A DNA stretch of 64,000 nucleotides from the NCBI GenBank assembly GCA_021442155.1, contig CM038222.1:60362266-60426265 (forward strand), given 5' to 3'. Shown here piece after piece: positions 36,251-47,951 of this stretch. A program made the translations under genes and the position numbers. The DNA comes from Cymbidium sinense. Taxonomy: Eukaryota; Streptophyta; Magnoliopsida; Asparagales; Orchidaceae. A model generated the notes under the pieces. The model worked only from the letters and a program-made list of their open reading frames with translations, was not told where the DNA came from and ran no database searches. Within the stretch, counting starts at the first letter, position 1. Each line of letters starts with the position of its first letter.

Positions 36251-36649
36251 CAACAATATAACAAGAAAGGATAATGGGTTCAACCGCCGCAATCTCTACA
36301 TAATATCTAAAAGTATTACTTCTAAGCATTATATAAAGAAATGTTATATTGAAAGACATCACTTATTATTCTTCTTCATTCAACCATACAATGAATATTC
36401 TTAAATATTTGATTGCGTTAAGAATAATATTTATCTTGCCGTTAAGATTTTACTAATTTTGGATATTAAACTAATGAATAGATAATATTTATATTATAAA
36501 TCAATTATTATTATTAATTCAATCAGTGTTATTTACTTTATATCTATTTTTCATGTTATTATTCCAATTAGTTGACATTTTTAAAATGAAATAAAAATAG
36601 TTTGGGATATTCTAATAAATTTTTTAAATAAAATATTGAATTTTATTTG

Positions 36650-37005
36650 GGCAGTTTAGTTATGTGAAAAAAGAATGTAATATAAAATAAATGTACATTA
36701 AAAGGATTACTTTAACTTATTTGGCTAGAAATTTTATAAATACATGAATTTTTTTATTTGGTAAAATAAAATAATATAAAATATTTTTGAGATTATGGGT
36801 GTAGCGCGCGATCAAAATCTTTATGATATATTTAGAATTTACTCTAGAATCTCAAATCTCAAAAAAATGATCATTCTAATGTATTTTAAATATACTATAA
36901 ATATATTGAAATTTTATTTTGCATTATACCAAATACTCAAAAAGTTAGATTTTTATATTAGGTTTACTTTATACTCTAAATGTAGGCAACCTAACATCAC
37001 CTTAA
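36650..37005. mobile_element. Tourist-like MITE, decayed copy M4
   Basis: It keeps the order of M3 blocks (AGAATGTAATATAAAATAAATG, ATTACTTTAACTTATTTGG, ATAAATACATGAATTT, CTAATGTATTTTAAATATAC and a TTGCATTATACC-like end), but its termini have changed to GGCAGTTTAGTTATG and ATCACCTTA. Confidence 0.6.
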
Positions 37006-40000
37006 GTTCAGTTCAATTTTAAAATTGCTGTAGAGAAAGTAGTCTTTTAAAAAAAATTATTTTATGTGTTATAATTATTTTTTTTAAAAAAATTTAAAAA
37101 TAGTTTTTTTAACAATCACTATATATTAATAGCTCTGGTTATTAAATAGTTTTTTCACTATAAATTTTTTTAAAAAATAGCTAAAATTAGTAGTTAAACG
37201 AAATTATTTTGCTTTATAACTATTTTTTGAAAAAATAAAATAGTAAAAAATTATCTCAAATTCACTCTTAGTTTAATAGAAATATTTAGTATATATATGT
37301 AGGGAAGATGTTAGAATTTCTTACATTCAAAATCCAAAAAGAAATTTTTTTTGTTTGCCAGCATAAAACATCCAGGGTGTGGGAGTAGTTTATTGCAAAA
37401 TATATATATATATATATTGAACATGAATATACACTAGTATTCTAATATTATATTTTAAAGTTGATAAATTATACAATAATTATAAGAATCAAACAAATTC
37501 ATATAATAGTAAATTTATTTCAATTTTTTGAATAAAATATAAAGGATATTTAAACTTATTAAAAACCTTAAATTCAATTGAAAAGAAAATTTATTGTTAT
37601 ATGATATTATAGGTTGGGAAGATTATTTTAAAATAAAAATAAATTTAATAAGAAAAATAAAATTAATGTTAACGAAATATAAATTATTTAAATAATGCAT
37701 TTTAAAATAAAAAAAAAATATATGATTTATCATAAATTAATTATATGATATATTTTAAAAATTAAAATTAATTATTGTTTTCATATACGCGTGCATGCCC
37801 ATGGTATACTTCTCATCTGTCTACTTATTTCTCATTATCTTAAATATAAATGTTTTTAAATTATAACTTAGAAAACTTAAAAAAATAATCAATAAATTTT
37901 ATATTTATTATAATTTAGATATAAATAACTCTTTTAAATTATAAACTTTTTATATCGTTGATAATTTTTTATATATTTTACAACAGAAATGTCGAAATTA
38001 CAGAACAAAGTTGCCAAAACTGTTAAATAAATTTTTTTGTAAAAACTGAAATAAAAGATAAAGATATAAAACTTATTAAATTGCATGCCTAGGGCTGTAA
38101 TCAAGCAAAGCCGAGCTGAGTACTTATCGGATCGGACTTGACATGGACAAATTAAAGTTGTTTGTATTCGGTTCGAGTTCGAGTTTGAACTTTCGCATGG
38201 ATGTTCAAGCTTGCCTTGCTTAATTTTATCTATGTTCAAATTTTATTTGTACTTGATTTCTTTGAAATAAGTAAACAAATATATTATCGAGTTAATGAAT
38301 GAGCTTAAAATGAGCACTAAAATTTTCTCTACTTTTTTATTTGGATTACTTTCTTAAATCTCATATAAGTTCTCCACACAATACAAAATTTAGATTCTAA
38401 AAGAAACTAAATCATGAAAAAAATTATGAGGGATAAAACTTAACATACATAAAAATCAAGTTAAATATGATCATATAAATTCATAAGATTGAGTCGATCA
38501 TTTTCAAAATATAGACACAAAATTGACCATTGCTTAAAGTAAATGTGACTTTTAAAAATACTATGAAGGCATACAATCAACTTTTTTATAAAAAAAAAAA
38601 TCAAGGCACACAATTTGCCTTTAAAAAACATAAAAATAGATGATCAAATTTGTGTAACATACCTTATTGTATGTTCCCAAATTACAGTAATTTTCTCTAA
38701 AACAAGACACCTAAAACAAAACAAAAAAATTTAATAAATAACTTAATTTGAAGAAAAAAATACTAAAAAAATAAAATAGTACATATATGGATAAGAAGCA
38801 TTCTACAAATAACAAGCTTTTATCAACTCCTAAAAATAGAAAAATGCTTCAAATTCATAAAAGAGTGAAAATATATTGCTATAATAAATAGCCTCAAATT
38901 CAAGAGGAGATTTAATCCACAATTGATCCTTCCAAGATTTAAGACCACTATCACTTCCATTAATGTCTCCATAACTCTTTTAATATAACAAATAACTGAA
39001 ATTGAAATCCCCAAATATAACAACTTTTACATAAGTCAAATACAAAATATCCATTAATATTTGAGTTAACAAACACATGAGAACAACTATCGATAGTCAA
39101 CACAATAATGATTCAAAATCAAAGAAACTGAGGATGAAGAACTAAGACTTACATCATTATTTGTGACACTAGAATAAAATCAAGTTGATATTATTGATAT
39201 TCCTTTGTGCATTATAAAAACAAAGAAGGGCTATGAAGGTAATTAGGAATCACACTCATAAAAAGCAAACACAAAAAGAAAGTAAATAGTAGTTAAAAAT
39301 GAAACCCCCTCCAACTATAGCAAGTGGCTAGATTATTAGAACAAATGACTATTATGATAGAGTTTCCCTATGAATATTTTAAAGATCACCAAATCATAAC
39401 ATTATCACGCAAGCATATGATTGATAAAAAAAGTGAGGATGAAGAACCAAGACTGAAGCTCTCTCTTAAGCTTAGGATCAATAGTAGATGAAGGATTATC
39501 AAGATCAATGCATAAGAACTTCATTATCAACATGCAAGCATATCAGCAAGTGAGAGCATAAGCACATAAGTAGACAAAGGCCGAGAGATTGACCAAAATA
39601 AAATCAATCTTAGCAGTTAACACAAAATAATTTATTCGATGTCATACCTAAGATAACCAAAAATTCAGAACTTGAGAGAGAGATAGCGACCAACCGGTAG
39701 AAGTTGAAGAGAAAAAAGATGAAAGTTGAAAAGGAGAGGTAGGAAGTCAAAGAGAAAGAGAGAACGATCGGTTCAAGCCACCGTTTCCTCCGCTTTACCT
39801 TGTGAATCGACTCAAATTGATAAGAAGATGAGGGAATGTCGATTGTCGGTGGAAGTTGAAGAGTAGATGAGTGAATGTCTGCGGAAGTCGATGCTGAAGG
39901 CAAGTTAGGACTTCGACGCTTCACTTCAAGGGAAGAAACGATAGAGCTTAGGGTAGTGTTTGTATGAATAAGAATGCAAGATTGAGCCTCTTAAGGCTTA

Positions 40001-40054
40001 AAGTGAGCTTAAGCATTTCACTTCATTGGAATTTGGATGAACCAACAGAGCTTA
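37006..40054. other. AT-rich intergenic, left flank of element B
   Basis: I see no gene. The stretch 37880-38090 (ACAGAAATGTCGAAATTACA, then GATAAAGATATAAAACTTAT) is homologous to 49445-49630 and 50345-50530. A GGGCTGTAATCAAGC start at 38093 resembles a hAT-MITE end. GAGGATGAAGAAC occurs near 39128 and 39434. Frames near 39610-39924 have no recognised motif. Confidence 0.5.
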
Positions 40055-40059
40055 GGCTT

Positions 40060-41043
40060 TGTTGCGTGCTAGAAAACCAGTCACGGTAGAGTGAAAGTTC
40101 TGCCTTATTGTTGTGAAGTCCAGACACACATAGGTAATTAAAGAAACAAGAGACACTCAATTTTAACGTGGAAAATCTCGAAAGAGGGGAAACCACGGCT
40201 AGCCATAAAAGCTTCCACTATGTATTTTGAGTACAAAGTCTTCCCGATAACGGGATTCTGAATTGCATATGAGAGAGGAATAACTGTGTAACAATGATCG
40301 TTGTAATTGTCGATGGTGGAGATCTTGGGGTAACCAGGTGGGAATGTAGGGTACAATTAGTGACGGTGGGCGGTGGCGGTGGTTGATGGGCAGCGGAGTG
40401 CGATCTTGCTTGTGCGATCTTGCTTGGAGGATCTTGAGCTTGAGCTCTCTCTTCCTCCTCACTTAGGCTTTTCCTCTTCTTCCTCGCCCGGACTCTTCCT
40501 TTTCTTTCTTGCTTGGGTTCCTCCTCTCCTTTCTTGCTTGGACTCTTCCTCTTCTTCCTTGCTTGGACTCTTCCTCTTCTTCCTTGCTGCTCTTCCACTT
40601 CTTCCTTGCTTGGACTCTTCTCTTCTTCCTGCTTCGGGCCTCTCTTCTTTACTTGTTTTAGTTCCTCTTCTTCTTCCCTTTTAGCTCCTCTTCTTCTTCA
40701 CTTGGTGTGAGGAATGAAGGCCTATATATAGATGGGAGGAGGGCATTCTTGTAAATTCATGTAGCCCACCTCGATCGGACTCGATGATTCCTTGATCATT
40801 TGATGTATTTTGAGAATTTGGATGGTCAAATGAAGTTTATGAGATCTTAGGCTCATTAGATCATTTCGTCGAGGCGCTTCGATTTGATTATAAACATTAT
40901 ATATTTGAGCTGTTTGGGATTTAATTGATGTCCCAAAGATTTAATGATATTTTAAGTGTGATCTCGATCGGTTTGACTCAAATCATATAAATTTCGACAT
41001 CAAATTTGTGCTTTTATTGAGTGGTATTTTGAGAGCCATATCG
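40060..41043 (-). repeat. 3' LTR of element B
   Basis: On the minus strand it starts CGATATGGC and ends AGCACGCAACA (seen as TGTTGCGTGCTAG at 40060 on the plus strand). It contains a CTTGGACTCTTCCTC-type pyrimidine repeat at 40436-40700 and a TATATATAG box near 40721-40731. Confidence 0.88.
40436..40700 (-). repeat. Purine/pyrimidine minisatellite in B LTR
   Basis: CTTGGACTCTTCCTCTTCTT and variants repeat about ten times. A similar tract at 48290-48530 lies in the other LTR but with different unit numbers. Element A's LTR has only a short GAGAGAGG tract there, so the repeat expanded in the B branch. The open frames 40218-40598 and 40373-40684 are by-products. Confidence 0.85.
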
Positions 41044-41639
41044 TTTCTATTTTGGATGACAGTAAATCATCCAAAATATATGTGTCAATGCTCGAAAATA
41101 AAATTGGAAGTTTTCGGCGTTCGGACCATGGCGCCATGGGCGCGTCATCATATGCGAAGCGCGGCCATGAAGTCTTGCAGCGGCGATGGAAGATTATAGG
41201 GTCAAATCTCGCGAGGTTGGCGATTACGGCGAGCGGGCGGGTGGTCGCTGAGCAACGGGTATGTCTGCCGGTCAGCGCCCAAGTCATGGCCGTTCGGTGA
41301 CGGTTTGGGTCAGCGGCATGACGGCCGATTATCTGACAGTTCGGTCAGCGTGGCGGTTGAATTGCCGGCGAATGTGGCCGAGGAGGGCTGTTGCTTGTAG
41401 CCAGCGATGTCCCGCTCTGTCTAACGATGCGAGTGCTTTCGCGGGTTGCCGCTCAGGCGATGGTCAGCGCGTCCGTGACCGTGTATGGTCCACAGAATTT
41501 GGTTTGAGCCATTTTGAGGGGTTTCACCCTTTTGCCCCTGGGGTATACTAGGGTGAGGGAGAGGCACACCTTTCCCTCTCCCTTTCTTCTTGGTGAGGGT
41601 CTTTGGAAGCAATCAAGAAGCGATCAAAGCGCTCGGGGA

Positions 41640-42590
41640 GCGTCTATCGAGGCGATTAAGGCCATTTATGTGATTCCGGTTTCCCCGTCGGTTCGGCCTC
41701 GTCGGGGTTGCGATCAAGGCCCAATTTTATTCGTATTCCGTTCGTCGACCGTCCTTAGGGCGATCAAGGCCCAGTACATCGCGTATTCGGGTTTGACCTC
41801 GTCGGGCGTCGTTAGGAGGCGATCAAGGCCCAATGTACATCGTCGTGGTTCCGGTTTCCCCTCGTCGGCTTTCGTCGGACCGTCGTTGAGGCGATCAAGG
41901 CCACATACGTCGTGGTTGATTCTGACACCGTCGGGCCGTCCGTTAAACCGAATTTAAACGTCATGGTTCGGTTCCCACCGTCGACCGTCCGAGTGGTGGC
42001 GGTCAGGTATCGTCGTGATTGTTCGGCCTCGTCGACCGTCAGGTTGAGGAAGCGATGGCGCGATTCTGCGTCATGGTTGGTTACCTCGTCGCGTTAGGCG
42101 ATCAAGGCCCACGGTACATTCGTTGTGTTTCACTGTCGGACGTCGGGTTCGGTTCCCACGTGCATACATTCGTCGTTAGTTCGCTTCGTGACCGTCGGTT
42201 AGGCGGTCGGCCCATGGTACATCATCGTGGTTCCGGTTCTGGCTTCACAGCGTCCGAGTTAGGCGGTATACATCGTGGTTCCGGTTTCGTCGGACCGTCA
42301 GGTTAGGGCGATCAGGTACATCATTCGTGTTCCGGTTCGCCTTGACCGTCGGTTGAGGCGGTTAAAAGCTTGTACGTCTGGTTCCGTTACTCTCGTCGTC
42401 GGGTTAAAAGAGGGCTGCCATACGTCGTGGTTCTAATGGCGTGGTCAAGATTCCAGCATCGTATGATTCCGTTCGACCTCGTCGAAGTCCCGTTGAAATC
42501 AAGTCCAGCATACATTCGTGGTTCAGTTCCGACCTCGTCGGTTTAGCATTCGGGCCGTCAGGTTAGGCGATCACCGGACGGGGTTGATGA
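41640..42590 (-). repeat. GGCGATCAAGGCC tandem tract, element B
   Basis: Degenerate ~50-90-bp units with GGCGATCAAGGCC, CATCGTCGTGGTTCCGGTTT and CTCGTCGGACCGTCGGTTAG. The units match the ~90-bp repeat of element A in reverse complement, with far more copies. The ORFs in this region are not genes. Confidence 0.8.
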
Positions 42591-42759
42591 AGATGCTCAG
42601 CGATGAGGCGCATTGGTCGGCGATGGTGACTCGATGTGGTCGGCGGATAAGCGGACGATGGTGGTGGCCGGAATTGACGATGGTTGGCGATGTCAGTGGT
42701 GGCGTTGATGATCAGCTGATGTTAGCGGATGGCGGTGAATGATAGTGAAATTTTGAATC

Positions 42760-43530
42760 CAGGTTGTTTGTCGAATGTGACTTGATGCGATGGCGTTAAC
42801 GCTGGAAGAGGTTACATTGAATCCGCGAGAGATTTTGACCCATCGAGGTTGTTTGTCGGAATGTGACTTGGCGTTACTGATGGCGTTAACCGTGGGAAGA
42901 GGTTACATTGAATTTTTTTATCCGAGTTGTTTGTCGAGTGTTGCGATGACCCTGTATGGAAGAGGTCAATTGAATTCGTTGAGGATTTTTGACCTATCAG
43001 GTTGTTTTCGTGTTACGATGGCGTTAACATGGAAGAGGAATTGAATCGGCGAGATTTTGACCCATCCGGGTTGTTTGTCAGTGTTACCAGATGCATTATG
43101 GAAGAGGTTGAATTAATCGCTAGAATTTTTTGACCTATCCGAGGTTGTTTGTCGTGTTACGATGGGCGATGGAGAAGGTTGAATTGAATCGCCGGAGATT
43201 TTGATCCGAGGTTGTTTGTCAGTGTTACGGAATGGCGTGTGAAGAGGTTGAATGAATCGGCGAGATTTTGACCTATCAGGTTGTTTGTCGGTGTTACCCG
43301 ATGGCTAACTTGTGGAAGAGGTTGAATAGAATCGAGGATTTTGACCTATCCGGGTTGTTTGTTAGAGTCTTTTCGATGATGTTAACCTTGTGGAAGAAGA
43401 TTGAATTAGCAGGATTTTTTGACATAGTTGTTTGTCGAGTGTTAGATGGCGTTAACTGTATGGAAGAGGTCAAATTGAATCCGTTGAGATTTTTTGACCC
43501 ATCCAGGTTGTTTGTCGGTGTTACGATGGC
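42760..43530 (-). repeat. Minisatellite in element B, left block
   Basis: About ten units of ~75 bp with GATTTTGACC, AGGTTGTTTGTCG, GTGTTACGATGGCGTTAAC and TGGAAGAGGTTGAATTGAAT. This is the reverse complement of the second subtype of the element A minisatellite. The array is cut by the 43536-47266 insert and resumes at 47275. Confidence 0.88.
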
Positions 43531-43535
43531 GTTAA

Positions 43536-46500
43536 TAGGGTGAGAAATTAGCTCGAAGATCGTGACTTCGCTCGAAAGTCGACTTCATGCTCAAATATCA
43601 AGCAAAACGAATTTTGAGCCAGGCTTCAATTTATTTGAGACTTCGACAGCTCGCTTCCTTGGCTCCTTGGCCGGATCAACGAACAGGCGGTATGAGATGA
43701 ACCGTCCGTTAATTGACAGCGATCTAAAACTAAAATCCCTATTCTAATTTCGACTTCGAGAGGCCCGACCTCTTCTCACTTCTCGCCTCGGTTCTCTTCT
43801 CCAGTTCTCCTCGCTCCGTTCTCACTTGTCAGGTAGTGCCCAGTGGCGTCGCGTATTCATTCGCCGATATCGTCGGACCGTCGATTAGTGTTTGGTTTGC
43901 TTTGATTTCGATCGGTGGTGATAGTATCCTTGCGCTGGTTTGCTTCCTTGCTCCAAAATACTTTTCGATTTTCTTTCATTTCGATTCGTAAGTATTTCAT
44001 GGAATCATTATGTTGGTTATTTCAATTTTCTGTTATTCCATTATTTGAGGTTCGCCTATTAGATTTGGGGATGTTTCGCCATTTCGGTTCTTTAAGCATT
44101 CATGCCAATCATGCGTATCTATGTTTTTTGCGGTTGGGGACCTGGGGTACTTGCAATTTGCGGGGTTTGTAACGATTTTATGTAAGCATCATAGCATGTT
44201 CGCCCGTGGGTTGTTTTAGTTCTGCGTTCGGCGTCACAGGTTTGTAAGCTTGTAACGTTTGTTGCCTCACTTGCTGTATTTGAATGTTGTGGCGTTGCAT
44301 GTATTTGTTTCATTTCCTAATTGTATTTGTTTCCTCTTGTGGGCATCTCACTCTGTTGAATGTCGTGCCTCTGCCATTACTAGTAGGAACTTGGCTTTGC
44401 GATTCTTTGTTGCCTATTGGAGGTTATTTGTTCTATGAAGGTTGTTTACTTGTTTACGGTCTTTGTTGTGCATTCATGGGATATGTTATGATGTTCACAT
44501 GCCTTTCCTTATGACTTGGTTGTTCTGTTGATTGTTGCCTTGTTGATAAATGTTGTCATGTTGATAGATGCAGATTTCTTGGTTGTAAATGATTTAGCCA
44601 AGTTTTTTGAGGGCACAAGTCATAGAGGTTACCATTTATAAGATTTCTTGAGGAGAGACTATTGTAGCAAATGATTTAGCCAAGTTTCATTCAAGATTAT
44701 GTTGAGCTTCCCATGCAGGTATACTATCTTGTGATCATATATTCAAATGTGGTTGTCTAATTGTCTTATTTTTGGTGGCCTTATAGTGATAGTCTTGGCT
44801 TGGAGATTTCTACATTCTTACATGGTTGTGTGTTGACTTGTCTTTGCATTTTCCCTTTTGTAGTGTATGTGTCTGCTTTCGACCGTCCCAGCCTCTTTCA
44901 CTCTTTGGGAATTTGGAGAGTTTTTTGTTTGCCTCTAGGCTCAACCTTGTTCTGTTGTTGTTCCTTTTGCCTTTGGCCACTGCTACGTTGCTTATTACAG
45001 GCGTATTTGGATTTATTGGGTAAGTGTGTAACGTGTTGGATTTTTTTGTGTTGGATTGGTTATTTTGGTGTGTTGGTTGATTGGTTCACTTGGTTGGCTA
45101 TTTGAATTTGGATCACTTGGATGTAGGGGTGTGTTGGTGGGTGGGTACGTATTCGTGTAACTGTGTTGCTCTTAGCTTTGGCTTGATGGCTTCTTCTGGC
45201 TTCTGCCCACGGCTCTCTACTCATCTGGTCATTCTTGGGTGTTAGGTGGCGTATGTTGTTGGCTGGGTGCGTTTTGTTATTTTGTTGCCTTGTTGCCTTG
45301 GTGGTGGGCCGGTGGTGTGGAGCCGTGGAGGATATGAGATCTAGTGGGCTTATCATGAAGAATTTTTTGCTTTTTTAATTTTCAACGATGATGAGAAGAG
45401 AATATATTTGTAATTTGGGTAAATTCATTTGTTTTTGTTTGTCTCAAGGCTCTAACCTTGTTTGCTGTGTTGGATTTATTGGCTGTGTTGGACTTGGACT
45501 GTTGGTTATTTTTTGGTGTTGGTTGATTGGTTCACTTGGTTGGCTATTTTGGAATTAGGATCACTTGGAGTTGGATGGGTGGATGTGTAACATGTGTTGG
45601 TGGCCGGGTGCTGTGTATGTTATTGTTTAACACTACGTGTTGAAGCCACTTGGGCAATTTTGGGGTTCGATTTGAACCGATGTGCTCTTAGCTCTAACCT
45701 TTGGCTTCTTCGCTTTGCTCATCTTTGTTCTTGTTGGGTGTTAGGCGCTGGTTGTTAGTCGTGCTTTTTTGGTTATTTTGTTCTTTGTTGGGTGTTATGG
45801 CGCGTTTTGTTAGCTGGGTGCGTTTTGTTATTTTGTTGCCTTGTTGCCTTGGTGGTGGTGTGGAGTGGAGGATATGAGATCTAGTGGGCTTATCATGAAG
45901 AATTTTTGCTTTTTTAATTTTACGATGATGAGAAGAGAATATATTTGTAATTTGGGTAAATTCATTTATTTTGCTTCATTATTTGTGGCTACCAAGCCTC
46001 TCATTGGATAAGCAACCTAGAGCCTTTATTCTGCTTTTCGACTCCACTATATTAATGCATGATATTTTGATTTGTGAGGTTTTGTCACTTTTGCAAGGGA
46101 TTTATTTTTCTATCTTTAAGGCTCTAATGGATGGCTTTGGCAACTTAGAGGTTGGAGCATTCAATTATTGAAGTAAAATATAAAATTACAAATTTTCGCT
46201 AATTGAATGCTTGAAGATGGATATTACTTTCTCGACTCGAGTCCCACAAACAAATTTATATATCGGTTTGAAAGCAGTTTTACGGCTTAAAATGCAATAT
46301 TATTTTGTCATTTGTCAATTGTCAATCCTTCTTTTGCTATGACACAGGAATTGCAATCAATGAATGTCGTTCCACGTTTGACGCTGACAGAAGCCAGATG
46401 GAGGCAAACTTAATTAACGTTAGATGAATGGGTAGGGTAGGTGATGTAAATATGCAATTTGCATTGTAGTTATGTGAAACAACCAGAGTTTTAATTTGTA

Positions 46501-47266
46501 CAAAAAGAATAATCATGTATTCATGTATGAAAATGCTTTTAAGTATCTAATCGTTTGATGCTATAAAGCTACCTTACAATTCGGTTGTATTGTACTTAAA
46601 ATGAAAAAAAGTAATATACGTCTTTTTCAAGTGCAGTAGAAAATTTTATTTAAATCAATAATTTAATTATTAGACAATGAAGATGATTATTTTTATAATT
46701 AACTTGCTATTATTATTTGTGATTTGTCAAGAAAAAGATTTGTAAAATTTAAAATTAACTTGTTATTAATAAGAAAAGTTTTATTTATTCTTTTGTTTGT
46801 TGGCTATTTTAATAATAATGTATATTGTCTGGTGATTGGTGAAATTATCAAAGTAATTAAGTTTATTATTATATTGTTATTTTATTTTCTTTTTTAGCAA
46901 ATTATTTGTTAAAATGTTAATGGTTTACGAATAATATTTGTTTGTTCTTGACTTCTTGATCAAACTAATTTGAATATAGGTGTATATCAATTTTTTCCTT
47001 TTATAAATCTAAAAAGAATGAAAAAAGTAAGTCATCTTAAGTAAAAAATGGTGTGCGAGCGAAGTTTAAATGGATTTTATTTTCGAACGAAGTCGTTTAT
47101 ATTTCGGCGGTTCGATTGATTTCGATCCGGCGGGATTTCGAGCGCCGAAATCACACGAGCCGGATCGAGCTCGATCGTCGATCGACTATTTCGGTTCGAA
47201 ATTTCGACCGACTCGAATTTCAATTTTGAGCCGATTCGGGATGCTCGATGGCTCAACCGACCCTGA
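43536..47266. mobile_element. hAT-like insertion within element B (candidate)
   Basis: About 3.7 kb of foreign sequence interrupts the minisatellite. Its ends are TAGGGTGAGAAATTAGC and, inverted from the right, CAGGGTCGGTTGAGCCATC, resembling the short (C/T)AGGG termini of hAT elements. CGTTAA flanks both sides, and an imperfect 8-bp duplication (GGCGTTAA/GACGTTAA) is possible. Because CGTTAA is part of the repeat unit, this could be coincidence. No transposase is recognised. 43745-43835 looks like a TC-rich 5' UTR followed by a CAG/GTAGTG donor, hinting at captured gene sequence. Open frames at 44284-45105 have no known motif. Confidence 0.5.
45030..45975. repeat. Direct duplication of ~450-500 bp
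   Basis: Blocks at 45050-45440 recur at 45495-45975: GGTTGATTGGTTCACTTGGT, TTGTTATTTTGTTGCCTTG and GAGGATATGAGATCTAGTGG through to TTTGTAATTTGGGTAAATTC. The copies differ by substitutions and gaps. They lie inside the hAT-like insert. Confidence 0.85.
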
Positions 47267-47274
47267 CGTTAACA

Positions 47275-47600
47275 CATGGAAGGGGGAATGATCCGAGATT
47301 TTGACATCCGGTTGTTTGTCGGTGTTACGATAACGACGTGTGGAAGAGTTATTGAATCCGTTGAGGATTTTTACCTATCAGGTTGTTTCGAGTCTTTGCG
47401 ATGATGTTAACCTGGAAGAGGTTGAATTGTCTCGAATTTTGAAATCTTGTTTAGTGTGACTCGATGGCGTGTGTGGAAGAGGTTACATTGAATCGTGAGA
47501 TTTTGAATCCGAGGTTGTTAGTCCAGTGTTAAGATGCGTTAACATGTGAAGAATTGTGAAGTCCACCAACAACCTTTGACTTATCTAGGTTGTTTGTCGA
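47275..47600 (-). repeat. Minisatellite in element B, right block
   Basis: About four to five units of the same repeat as 42760-43530, ending near 47600 with ACAACCTTTGACTTATCTAG. Next on the right is the gag-like leader (to 47950) shared with A and C. Confidence 0.85.
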
Positions 47601-47951
47601 GTATTACAGGACATTAAATGAATTGAATTAAAACATCCGTTTGTGGTTGTAATAAAGTTGCTAACCGGTCTCATTTTTCCATGAGTATGATTGGAAAATC
47701 ATAATTTGCAAAGCTATATCTCTTTATTGAAATATCCTCCTTTAACTTGTTTCTTGGGATGGTAATCTTAGATGCTTAACATGGGTGATCTTAGAGAGTT
47801 GCCCCGGTTCGGATCAAGGAACAAAGTTTGATGAATCTTCATTCTTCGCTCTTTAAAAGCTTGAAATCGCCACCTCGATGGTGGTTTTGATCTTGGGAAA
47901 CTTGGTCATCATCAAGATGATAATAATGGAATCAATATCCACGGCTAAAGC

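Noticed and set aside
40218..40684. Lysine/glutamate-rich and leucine/serine-rich frames on opposite strands
   Set aside because: Simple translation of a pyrimidine-rich LTR minisatellite; the same artefact recurs at 48170-48572.
41261..42306. Overlapping GC-rich frames, up to 147 residues, in element B
   Set aside because: They are reading frames of the GGCGATCAAGGCC repeat, open on both strands.
43536..47266. Reading the 3.7-kb insert as an independent gene
   Set aside because: No frame with a recognisable product; the splice-like site alone is not enough.
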